This document shows positions 35,751 through 46,304 of a stretch of DNA of 64,000 bases, in pieces; positions within the stretch are counted from its first letter, which is position 1, and each line of letters starts with the position of its first letter. The position numbers and the translations under genes were made by a program. Source of the stretch: Fragilariopsis cylindrus CCMP1102 (lineage: Eukaryota > Bacillariophyta > Bacillariophyceae > Bacillariales > Bacillariaceae); NCBI GenBank assembly GCA_900095095.1, contig FMBT01000301.1:558001-622000 (forward strand), in the 5' to 3' direction. The notes below the pieces were generated by a model. The model had not been told where the DNA came from. It was given only the letters and a program-made list of their open reading frames with translations, and ran no database searches.

Positions 35751-37064
35751 AAGAACGTGCTGACGTCAAATAAGAAAATCGGCGCCGCGACAAGATCATT
35801 CAATGGATTTCATCAGATTCATAAATAATAATAACATATCCCTGGATTGCATTTTCATTTCATTGTATATCGCGTGACGACGACAGTAAGGTAAAAGGAA
35901 GAGCCTTTTACTGAAACGGAATTTCTTTGAAGACGAAACTTTAATCCCCGACATACCACAAACACTCACAAGAAAACAGACAAAACTATTAGATTTCCAC
36001 ATTAATAATAATAAATATATCACATACCACTCCGCATCACATCACAGCATAAGTACACACATACAAACCCACAAACCCCTATCAATACAAACTCACGCAC
36101 AGTATTTCAAAGATGACATCCTTCTTCTTCTTCTAAAGGAGGAACGGAAGTCACCTTGTGCGCTAAATCATCGAACAAACTGTAATTATTATTAGATTAC
36201 CACTTTTATATCCTACTACATAATTATTAGGTAGTCCTACATATGAAGACCCACCATTGATACATTTCATCCTACCTGTTTTATTTTCTATTTATCTATT
36301 TAAAATGAATACACAGGGTTAACTCTTTTCGTTGTTTCGGACAGTATAGTCATGAATAGGAAACTGTATACTGGCTATCTAGATATGACAACCGAAACTA
36401 TAGAATTGTAGCAGATTCAAAACCATAGAAACAGTTTTTGAGAATGCTTCAACTAATTACTGCTTGCCACACCGTACTTGACTTGCCTTGGTGGAGCTAC
36501 CGTACTACACAATGAAGATGCGATCAATCTAGTCCTACATACGTATGCGCGTACAGTACGGTACATAACTTTGTTTTTTTCTAGTACTATATTATTTATT
36601 TACTTACACGTGTAGCTAGCTGTCAATTACCGTTATAATAAACGACAGAAACCCGAAGGATTTTAAATCCTTCTTCGGGTATTCTGATAATATCAAAAAA
36701 CAACACATAAATTATAATGATTCCTTCCAAACAAAAATTGCAAATATTGTATTAAGCTCGCTTGCCGTAATCACTTGTACTCGTGCTATCATCATCGCCA
36801 CCACCACCACCCCGACAAAACTTAATTGGCTCGATCGGTGTATCTCGATTATGTTTACAAAATATGCCATAAATCATCGACGTTCGGAGTATCAATTCAC
36901 ATTTACAACAATAAACTTGTCTACAGTAGCATCAGCGCATTCTAAAATTTATCGTGTCCTTTGCAACCCAAGCGTACAGTATCAGCCTTATCATTGGCAT
37001 CAGCGTTATCATCGGCATTAGTTGAATTGATACACAGTAGACGAGTTTTTTCTGTTTTTATAAA
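35751..37064. other. Intergenic with a strong inverted repeat
   Basis: No gene is seen. It contains the hairpin listed at 36650-36681 and AT-rich tracts. Confidence 0.55.
36650..36681. other. Inverted repeat able to form a hairpin
   Basis: The arm ACCCGAAGGATTT is followed almost at once by AAATCCTTCTTCGGGT, its complement apart from a three-base bulge. It lies about 900 bases after the SAP-like gene and 400 before the OCH1-like gene, outside any recognised transcript. Confidence 0.6.
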
Positions 37065-38582
37065 ATGGGTGGTAAACAGAAATTACGTTCAGACAAACGT
37101 CAACGTAATACAGCAGCACCGAAGAAAAAATCTTTTGACCTAATAAAGGGGGATAAGCATGGCCTGCCTCGAGGTCGAGGCCTAAAAACTACGGTTTTGT
37201 TGGTGATCGTTGGGGTGCTTCATATTTCCTTTCAAATTCAAAGCGTGAGCAGTCTAGCGCTACTAGTAGGGATCCAAGATTTTTATGAACCAATAATAGC
37301 AATGGTGATTAACCAGCAAGCAACATCATTATTATCATTATCTGATTCCTATCCTATTCCTGATATTAAGGAGCTTGTCGAATCCAAGACAACAAGAACG
37401 TGTCCGCCAGGTTTGATGCCCATAACAAATACTCATTTTCCAACATCGGTGGTGCATCCTACTGGTCGAAAAATACCCAAGATTATACATATTACCAGCA
37501 GATATCGATGTGCAACACCAGCAGTTATCAATAATGTTGACAAATGGCGCTTTCAGAACCACTCTGTCTATTTCCATGATGATGAAGCTATTGATAAACT
37601 ATTTACACATCCTTACACACGAAGTCAGTTTCCAACCCTACGTGAAGGTCTGAAGTGTGTCACAAATGGTGCTACGAAAGCAGATCTTTGGAGATATCTT
37701 GTTGTCTACATGTATGGAGACATCTACACAGACATTGATAACTCTCCTACTGGATTTAATGGAGAAACTATCCAAGAAACAGATGATGCTTTCTTTACTA
37801 TTGAACAGCTCGGAATAATGAGTCAATACTTTCTTGCATCATCAGTAGGCCATCCACTTATGGCAAAAATGTTGGAAGTAGGAGTAGAGCGTCTCAAAGC
37901 AACAGTGAATGTAATGGTAAATAATCCAGCTAAAGCCACAGGTCCAGGTATGTTAGTAATTATTACTCTATTTTGATATATATTTGATTCGAATCAATTC
38001 GATTCGAATCGTGTCGAGAGGGATTTCTACGTTTTCATATAGATTGTTTTCTTTTTCTCACTGACATAATTTTTTTGTTTCTTTTGCATTATTTTTTAGG
38101 GGCATGTAAAGTAGGATTTATACATTTCATGGCAGAAGTTGGAGTGGAAACAAACGTAGGTCTCAATTTTTTGTTGTTGTATCATTGGTGATGATCGAGA
38201 TAGGAGAACTTTCTGTATTCAGATGTGATGCTAAAATTGCTTTCCATTGTCTATTTTTTTGTATGATTAGGGATATATCGAAGCTGGTGTATACTTTGGT
38301 GCAAATAATCGTTCCGTGACCGTCGTAGGAAAAAAACAAAGATCTCAGGATTTCGTCAACAGAAATGGACTCGGTGGTAACGACAAAGCAATTTACTACA
38401 AAGCGCTGGGTATTGCCCACTTCAATGATTTGAGAAAGACATATCCCAGACAGGGGAGTATTTCCTGTATGGAGCATTTGAAAAGAACAAATGGAACGGA
38501 TAAGGTTGCGAATTATCACTACGTGGAAGAGCTTAAGGCATACAGAGAGGTTAACACGACGACGGTCGTCAACAAATTTTAG
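37065..38582 (+). CDS. OCH1-like glycosyltransferase with DXD motif (three exons, 416 aa)
   Basis: Exons are 37065-37947, 38100-38155 and 38271-38582, with GT-AG introns of 152 and 115 bp and frame kept throughout. A basic N-terminus and a signal anchor (about 44-66) give type II topology. The catalytic part has KIPKIIHITSRY, NVDKWRFQNHSVYFHDD, ATKADLWRYLVVYMYGD and DIYTDIDNSP, with the DXD at Asp223/Asp225; TGPGACKVGF spans the first splice site. This is the Gly_transf_sug (PF04488) pattern of OCH1-type mannosyltransferases and related inositolphosphoceramide mannosyltransferases, using a nucleotide sugar and metal in the Golgi. Retained intron 1 would stop translation within about ten codons. 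The acceptor sugar cannot be told. It is convergent with the sulfotransferase-like gene, 119 bases away. Confidence 0.88.
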
Positions 38583-38701
38583 TCCTTAAATCCGTGTTGC
38601 TGTTGTACAATATGTAGTAGCTAGTCGTTTATATAGTAGATTTAATTTAGTTTTTACCTTCATCTTTTCATTTTCATAAAATACTGTTGTTGCTGCTATT
38701 G

Positions 38702-40141
38702 CTATTGTTGCTGTTGCTGTAAAAGTAGTAGTTGTTGCTGTTGATGTTGTCGTTGTTGGTTTTTCTGGAATGTTTGTTTTTTTAATCTTTCCAATTTTGT
38801 ACCACGATCTAATTCACGTTGTTCTCTTGCACTATCACGATCTAATTCACGTTGTTCTTTTTCGAATATATTTTGTTCTTTTCGTTTTGTTTTACGTATT
38901 TTATTTTGACTTTTAGAGGAATCAATTATATTCATATCACATCCATATATATTTTTATTCCATGGTCGACCATTAAAGTCTTTGTTGTTATATTGAATTT
39001 CATTTCTATAATATGCACAATCCCCCGGTTGATTCCAATTAATTTTACGTTCTAGTTCACCAGAATGATATTTTATATTTTGTGAATTAAATGTAAAATC
39101 CAATTCAATTTTTGTTAAATTATAATTTTCACACCATGGATAATCATAATGATGTGTTTGATTTTGTTGTTGATATTGTGTGACATTACAACCATGTAAT
39201 CGTAATCTTTCATATTTAGACATTTGATAACCACAACATCGTCTTAATATTTCATATTTCGACATGTAATTTTTCAGAAAAATAATTTCGTCAGCAGATA
39301 AATCAAATATATCTTGATATAAATCAATTGTACATAAACTACAATTCAATAAGTCCTTATAAGTTTGTATCAAGACAATATTATTGGATGTCGATGAAGA
39401 GTACGAAGAAGAATCCTTATTCTCACTAGTAGTAGTATTAGTAGTATTCTTTGATGATGAAATATCGTCGTCATCTTCGGCTTCACGAGATACAAATATT
39501 GCAACTTGTCGTCGTCTATGTCTACTTTTATGTTGCTGTTGGTGCTGTTGGTGCTGTTCATTATCATGTTCATGGTCATCATTTATGGTCATATTCGTTG
39601 TTGTTGTCATATTAGTAAATGTAGTTAATAATTTTTGAACCCATGATAATTTATGGGTCTTTACTACAAACCCATGTCGAATGGCAGTTTGAAAATAGTT
39701 AGTACCCAAATAGTTTTCACTATTTGGACTACCTTTTGTTTTTTCTTTGTTTGTTTTACTTCGATAATTGGGATCTAAGGAATTCATATAATAATTTGGT
39801 TTTAATACTACGTCGTGTTGTTGTTGTTCTTGTTTACTTTTTAATTCAATAATTGCCATTAATAATTGAGATTGAAAGGTTGATCCGGATCGTACCGAAC
39901 CATGTTGAACAATATAATAGGGTGGTTGTAATGGGAATACTATTAATTGCTCTTGCCGTTGAGACTGCTGTTTTTGATTTTGATTTTGATTTTGTTGCTG
40001 CTGGGGTATGCGTTCCGATGATGACTCTGATGATGATGATTTAATAGCAACACGACGAAAAAGAATTATATTACTACCAATTGCAACAAATATTGCAGTA
40101 AGAAAAGTAAATATTATCTTCGTTTTTGTTGTCATCATCAT
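38702..40141 (-). CDS. Sulfotransferase-like type II membrane protein (479 aa)
   Basis: A signal anchor lies at about 9-30, followed by a Gln/Asn-rich stem. Then VQHGSVRSGSTFQSQLLMAI (about 76-95) matches the PAPS 5'-phosphosulfate loop of membrane sulfotransferases (xRSGSTxxxxLL). The body has VVKTHKLSW, a disordered Thr/Asn insert, VAIFVSREAED, and Cys-rich segments (CSLCTIDLY, ILRRCCGY, LRLHGCNV). The C-terminal ~70 residues are coiled and charged, with EQRELDRDSA and EQRELDRG in tandem, ending in poly-Gln. The 3'-phosphate site is not obvious, so enzymatic activity is uncertain; a P-loop protein of another kind is an alternative. Golgi lumen location is inferred from topology. Confidence 0.6.
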   Translation of the reverse strand: MMMTTKTKIIFTFLTAIFVAIGSNIILFRRVAIKSSSSESSSERIPQQQQNQNQNQKQQSQRQEQLIVFPLQPPYYIVQHGSVRSGSTFQSQLLMAIIELKSKQEQQQHDVVLKPNYYMNSLDPNYRSKTNKEKTKGSPNSENYLGTNYFQTAIRHGFVVKTHKLSWVQKLLTTFTNMTTTTNMTINDDHEHDNEQHQQHQQQHKSRHRRRQVAIFVSREAEDDDDISSSKNTTNTTTSENKDSSSYSSSTSNNIVLIQTYKDLLNCSLCTIDLYQDIFDLSADEIIFLKNYMSKYEILRRCCGYQMSKYERLRLHGCNVTQYQQQNQTHHYDYPWCENYNLTKIELDFTFNSQNIKYHSGELERKINWNQPGDCAYYRNEIQYNNKDFNGRPWNKNIYGCDMNIIDSSKSQNKIRKTKRKEQNIFEKEQRELDRDSAREQRELDRGTKLERLKKQTFQKNQQRQHQQQQLLLLQQQQQ

Positions 40142-42260
40142 TGACGTCGTTTTTGACGTGGACGTTGACGTTGCTGACGCTGGCTTAGTCTTAGTGTTGA
40201 CGTTGTTGACAGTTTCTTTGTCTTAGTCTTGGGGTTGATTTTCGTCTTTGTCTTTAGTACCGCTACCGCTAACGTTGCTGTTGCTGTTGCTGTTGCTATT
40301 ATCAAAGTCGAAGTCGAACCTTCATTAACAGTACAAACATTTATGAATTCCTGAACACAACCGATGATGCATTCTTTTTCTTCTTCTTCGCTGTTGTCGT
40401 TCTATCTCTGTCTCTCTGTCTCTCTCGCTCTCTTCTTTGCTCTTGCTCTTTTTCAGATAACGATAACGATCACGATAACGATCACGATAACGATAACGAT
40501 AATAGATTTTATTGGGAAGGATAGTGGTGGTGGATACGTTGCCGCTCAGCCAGGAGGCCCAATGTACTGTAAGAAGGTGCTGTATGTTTCCGTGATCCTT
40601 TTGTTTGTTTGCGGTTTCCCGAAGGCCCCAACTAGAAGATATTGGAGGATTCGAGGAGAGGCTGCAAAAATGTGCCATAAAACAATCGCGTCAAAAGATG
40701 AGTCCCGGGACAAAAACAAAGTGCAAAAAAGAAGGAACCTTCCTCTTTTTTCATCACGAATCAATCAATCAATCATGATTCTTAGTAGTAACAATTGAAA
40801 TGAAGAATTATAATTTTTCATCGATACATAACAATGGGAAACATATAGACAAACCTCCCAGGTTGGATATCGATCTGTTTAATAGAAACTTAAGATAATA
40901 TGTTCGGTTAAAAAGGGAGGAAGAGAGGGTGCAATATAATTCGGTCTGGTGGTGCGGTGAGGCGGGGTTATGCTGTGAAGATGCAACGACTGAAGATGAC
41001 GTCGAAATTGGCGACAGAGTCAATCCTCTATCTCGTGTTTTCACACAATAGGTCATGATAAGCTGCAACGCCATACTATGAGACTATTGTGCTTCCAACA
41101 TAAATCGAGGACACTCTCTCGATCACCGCATTCATGATCTCAACCTGAGACCATTGCATCACATGTGTAACACATGACGGCTGTTAACAATCAATAAGCC
41201 TTATTCTGTTCCGTATTATCAAGAACCTGATCATCTTTTCCTTCACCTTCTTTCCTCAATACTGCACCCGCCTCAAGAGGTGTTACAGGATTAACCTTAG
41301 TACTTCCCCTAATCGTATTCATCTTCAAATCGTTGAATCTCGACAGACTGCATCATCGTCATAGATCTACTATCTAGTAGGACAAATGATATCCAACGCC
41401 GGTAGGAAATTCTCCCTCTTTTCTTTTTTAAATAGTGAAAGGAAATAAATACACTACTATACAGCTTTAAAAATTGAAAATAGAAGTGAAATTTCATGAA
41501 ATAATTTTTTTGCAAAAAGTAAACTCAACGATGATTATAAATTCAAACGTAATAGCAATAAAGTAAGGTCGAATATTAATGTAAATTATATCACCTTAAT
41601 CAATAAATGATATATCGAACCACAGATTTGAACTGTTTTTAGTAAACTAGTAGAGAGAGAATACAATTTCCTCGATTTGGAGTCTTACTACTATCGATTA
41701 TTACTATTACTATTATCACGACGACGGACACAAAGGGTATTTCGAACTCAATCGTGACTGCATGCTGGTCTAGTAACAACTGAACAACATACTGTGTAGA
41801 CAACGATATCGACATATATCGACATCGACGTCGAAGGTGAAAACAAAGTCAACGATACGGACAACGACAAAAAAAGCACAACAGTAAGAAGCATTATATT
41901 CCTGATCGTTTACTGTTTGAATAGTATTACTATTAGAAGAAATGTAGAGACTATTCTTACTTCTAAAATGACCTCCATGCGTTGATGCGTCATTGTTTCA
42001 TTTATCTTTCTTGAACTACAACTATTACCAGTAATTCCTAATGATTGGGTCATTACTACTATTATCATCATTATTTGCATCGCCATCAACGTAATGAGTG
42101 TAATTATCTTCATCTTTTTGTTGACGTCGTCGTTGTCGTCGATTTCGATGTCATCTCCAACATTAAATCAACTACCTTTATATTTACTAATATTACTATT
42201 ATTACTATTATAGTTGTTGTTGTAGCTAACAATACATCTCTACTAGCAAACTTGGACGGT
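40142..42260. other. Intergenic, no supported gene
   Basis: The region has a CGATAA/CGATCA hexamer run (about 40457-40502). Open frames on both strands across it (plus 40364-40798, minus 40325-40678) are driven by the repeat and are not credible. The rest is AT-rich with short TTA/TCA runs towards the GPCR 3' end. Confidence 0.55.
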
Positions 42261-43406
42261 TTAACATGCAATTTCTACTACTGCTCCATCGTCTTTGATA
42301 TTGGTGTTATTGTTGTTGTTGCTGTTGCCGTTGTCATTACCACCATCGCATATATTTACATCATCATTATTATTGTTGCTGTTATTAGTATTATTATTAT
42401 TATCATCATTGTTTCTCACAATATGAGGGGGTGGTGTGACACCTGTACTGGCACCGTTACCAGTATTTTGATTCACTCCTCGAACTGTTGTTGTTCCTCC
42501 ACCTATCATTACCACATTTTCTGGAAGATGACCATGTTGATGTTCATACCATACATAATACATTCGTGGAAAAATTATAAAACCAATTGTTGAAATAGAA
42601 ATTGCGGCATAATTAGTAGCATATGCCAGTATACTTGTTTTACCATTATTGAATGCAGTAGACAAACAAATAGGGGTAATAATTAATTGGAAAACTACCA
42701 GCCCTAAGATTCTTTTACTGTCCCCAAGCGCCTGGTTTATATTCCTAATTTTACATGCCAAAATACTAAGAACAAGTTGAACAATTGAAATAAGTGCCCA
42801 CAATGCAGATAAAATTTCGGCCGTTGGTGATACCGAAGTCATAGTTGGATAAGTTGCACAATATCCACTGGTTGTATTCGTATCTGTATTCATATCTAGA
42901 TATTCGGCCACGACATATTTTGATGATCCTGTAGCACTCCATGCGATCAGTAGACTAACTGTTAATGAAAGTATAAGGATGAAAGGCCACAAAACATGCC
43001 TGGGAAGGATCTTGAGTCCACGTCGTAAAGGTTGTTGTGTGATCTTCATAATTCGATATATCTTACACAATAATACTGTGTAAATCACGATATAGCCTAG
43101 GAAACAAAGCCAGACTGCAAAATTGCAGCACACATTTAATATTATTCCAGTCTTTGAATCTTCGGTAATAATTCCATTTTCACCCATGCTCAGAAAGGTA
43201 AACACTACCCCAAATACTATTCCTATCTGTGGTAGTAATGCACCAAAGCAAAGATTGTACAGGAATGTAGGTTGTCCCATTGCAACAATGGGTTTATTTT
43301 GGTAGTAAAACACAAAAGCCCATGATCCGACAGAGCATATAATTGCTGCCACAATCAGAATAATGCAGATCAAAAAGATCCAAACATACTCTACAGATGA
43401 TGACAT
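42261..43406 (-). CDS. Class C (GABA-B-like) GPCR 7TM domain protein (381 aa from first ATG)
   Basis: Seven hydrophobic helices occupy about residues 5-290. Class C features include VAMGQPTFLYNLCFGALL (TM2 region), a second-loop KIYRIMKITQQPLRRGLK with basic residues, a long extracellular loop with CATYPTMTSVSP, and RNINQALGDSKRILGLVVFQ before TM6, which parallels the ARxIPxxFNESKxI segment of GABA-B-like receptors. The C-terminal tail is Asn-rich and disordered. The first ATG is 43406, but the frame stays open upstream for ~100 bases and encodes DDREINGTQYNATSYY with two N-glycosylation sites, suggesting more extracellular sequence in an upstream exon. Class C receptors normally carry a large ligand-binding ectodomain; none is visible here. 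Ligand unknown. Confidence 0.8.
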   Translation of the reverse strand: MSSSVEYVWIFLICIILIVAAIICSVGSWAFVFYYQNKPIVAMGQPTFLYNLCFGALLPQIGIVFGVVFTFLSMGENGIITEDSKTGIILNVCCNFAVWLCFLGYIVIYTVLLCKIYRIMKITQQPLRRGLKILPRHVLWPFILILSLTVSLLIAWSATGSSKYVVAEYLDMNTDTNTTSGYCATYPTMTSVSPTAEILSALWALISIVQLVLSILACKIRNINQALGDSKRILGLVVFQLIITPICLSTAFNNGKTSILAYATNYAAISISTIGFIIFPRMYYVWYEHQHGHLPENVVMIGGGTTTVRGVNQNTGNGASTGVTPPPHIVRNNDDNNNNTNNSNNNNDDVNICDGGNDNGNSNNNNNTNIKDDGAVVEIAC

Positions 43407-46304
43407 TTGTATATAATATGATGTTGCGTTATATTGTGTGCCGTTTATTTCCCTGTCGTCCGAACCGTCACAATACAATAATGTTCTACCGATACGCGTA
43501 TTTATCTCTCTCTCCCTCTAGTAAATACAGCGCTTTATTTCTTCACTCTACCTCGCTCTTCACTCTTCGCTCCAATGCCTGGACACGACGGCACTACTTC
43601 AGATATTTTGTAGACGTATGTTTGGGACGTTGCAATCTTTTTCCGTTTGAGTACTCTTGCTTGTGTGTGTACCTGCTGGGTGTGTTTGTGTGTTTAATTT
43701 AGCAGTACTAGCATCATTATGTGGTGTATCATGTATCTATCTTACTTACAGTATCAGACTTCGCTTCTGTTCTGTAGAATCCCATACGAACCTTGCCGGA
43801 GCGCAAAAATGCACTTTAGAGCGTGCACGTGAAATCTTTAATTATGACAGTACACTTTCGCATGCACGTGGCAGGCAGGCTCATAATAAGCATTGTCCTA
43901 AGTAAGCGTTTCGGGAATATAGGAGGGCGACAAAAAGGGCAAATAAGCCTACAGGAAATCATGTAGAACCTGGAACTGAAATTACAGGCACTTTTTACTT
44001 GTACATTTTCTTGTCCCAAAGCAGAAAGACTATGATCAGAAGAAAAGAAATAAATTATTGAATTTCATTGAATTATATAAGCAAACTATTTTTTATTCAA
44101 ATGCTATCAGTTATCGTACAATTCATACCAATACTTTCATCAAGTAGTAGGTGGTGAGGGTACAGTTGTAATAGTAGTACTGTGTGTATTCAAAAATTAT
44201 TGATTAGGAGTAGTAGTGCCACTTTTGAGCCTGGATAAATTCTCTATTGAGTCTGCATTGGACATAAAGATATCCTGATTTCTCTTCTCACCAGCTAATA
44301 TGCCTTTGCCAAATTTAACATCTATTTTTGCCATAGTTTTGTAATTGTTGAGTTTACCAGAGCCCCCTGCGCGCTGGCATCCTCACTTTACTAGCCTCCT
44401 GGTACCCGTTACTAAAACATACCTCACATCAATTACAGCAATACAAACTAGATACAGTAGCTCATAATAATTGATAACACCAGTTTAACAATGGACTTCA
44501 CTACCTTTAGCCTAGCTTAACAGTAATATGATTTTGAAACAGCAACTAGGGCTGCTTCATTTCCCTTTCCAGTTGGAAATGCTTCAAATTGATCAATTTG
44601 TAGAGACAAAAAAGAATTGATATCTTGATACATAATTGTATTCTGTGGAACGCTAATCTGATTAAGAAATAATATTCAAAAGATCCAAAAATAATTATGA
44701 GCATTACTTGAATTATTGCTTGCACAGCATAACTACTTGTCGCACATGACTGGGTTAGTCCCGGCTTTATTTGGGTAAGTGGTGTGCTAGCAACTCAATA
44801 ATAAGTACTGCTTATATATTAGTAGGACACCCAGGATATAATCAAAAGGACCAGTTTTAAAACAAAAATTCTGATCCTAAGTCCCACTACTACTACTACT
44901 CACCAAGTCTTGCCCTCCAATCTGTGCAAATACACAGGGTTTCAGAGATGCAGTCATTCCTAATGTCATCATACAATGTGGACACTGCCTAAACAAAGGT
45001 GAGTAGCAGCAGTCAAAACAAACAAGCACATGAAGTCCTAGCTTTACCACCACTTATATTATTGCACATGCTTACTATGTATTTACATTGGACCTGAGTT
45101 CAAGATGCTATTTTAGGTGTGCCTGTGTGTTCACTGTGCAAGCTTATACATACCTGTAGGCAATAATGATAATAATGATAATTATAATAATAGTGATAAT
45201 GATGGAATATGCATGTTTACAAACAAGATGGTACCTTAATGATACAGGTAGCATTTCTGCAAAGCTTTTGTGCTTTTTTAAGTTCTTCCTTTATTGTTGT
45301 TGATTAGATTACATTAGATTAGATTAGACTAGACTTGACTTGTTTCAACTTACTTGGATCACTTGTCCTTGCTGTATTGTGTAGGCCAATGAAAATTCTA
45401 TTTGCCAGAGGATAGTGTAGTACAGTGCTGGCATGGTATGCTGGACCAATGTCTAGTCTGTCCACTCTACTCCATATCTTCCCATGATGGATTCAATGCC
45501 ATTCTACTGTACTCAAAAAATCCAAATAACTTATTGACTTGTATTATGCATTGATTTTAATTGTTGCTTGCGCAGTAGTATAACTCATCGCATCATTTAG
45601 GATACACTAACTTTTATGGCTATGTATCAATTATATAATACACTATTGAAATAAGACCTATTTACGCGACGCGATGGGATCACACCCCGTACAAGAAACA
45701 ATGTACTTAGTACTGTTACATTGTACCGTTAGTGAAGGGTCGTGATATGGCTGAGTAAGTCATATTATTATTATGTGTGAGCTCTTAAAAAGTCTTTGTT
45801 GTCAATTATGGTAGCGTGTTGATATTTTTGTGAAGCATAGATGAATTATCCATTATGACCGGTAGTCTTAGGGCTATAATAAAATGATGTAAACACTTAA
45901 TTGATTATGTCTCATTCTCTTTTTGTGCTTGATCGTGCTTTTTCGTTCAATCATGATGAATTCGTCCAAAAATTCGAAAATATAACAGTATGTATTATTT
46001 TTTAAGTCACAAAAATTGCCATCCCATCAAGACACGTAAAACATACCCTACTTGATACTGTCACCGTAGGCCCTACAGTACCTCGATTTTAAAAAAATAA
46101 CAATAAAAAAAAGCATTGTGATCGCTTTCAAAGCGCTACTAAAATATAATACTGTACCGTAAGCGACAGCAACAGACAAACACAAACACATTCAAAGCAA
46201 CAGCAACAGCAACAGCAACCCCGACAACAAGAGCAAACACGATCAATAAGAGCTAGAGAGGGAATAAGAAGAGAGAGAGAAAGAAAGAGAGAGAGAGAGA
46301 AGAT
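43407..46304. other. Long gap between GPCR-like gene and subtilisin
   Basis: The first ~100 bases may be coding for the GPCR (open frame up to about 43520). On the minus strand near 43560-43650 a frame reads KIATSQTYVYKISEVV and SCPGIGAK and could be another exon; this is weak. The rest is AT-rich, with ATTAGATT tandem (about 45303-45330) and AATGAT runs (45165-45200). No other gene is seen. Confidence 0.45.

Noticed and set aside
40364-40798. 144-aa plus-strand frame with signal-like start and Thr-Ile repeat
   Set aside because: The repeat comes from the CGATAA hexamer array, the rest lacks family resemblance, and an overlapping minus frame is equally open.
42045-42593. 182-aa plus-strand frame with hydrophobic stretches
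   Set aside because: It is antisense to the Asn-rich tail of the GPCR-like gene.
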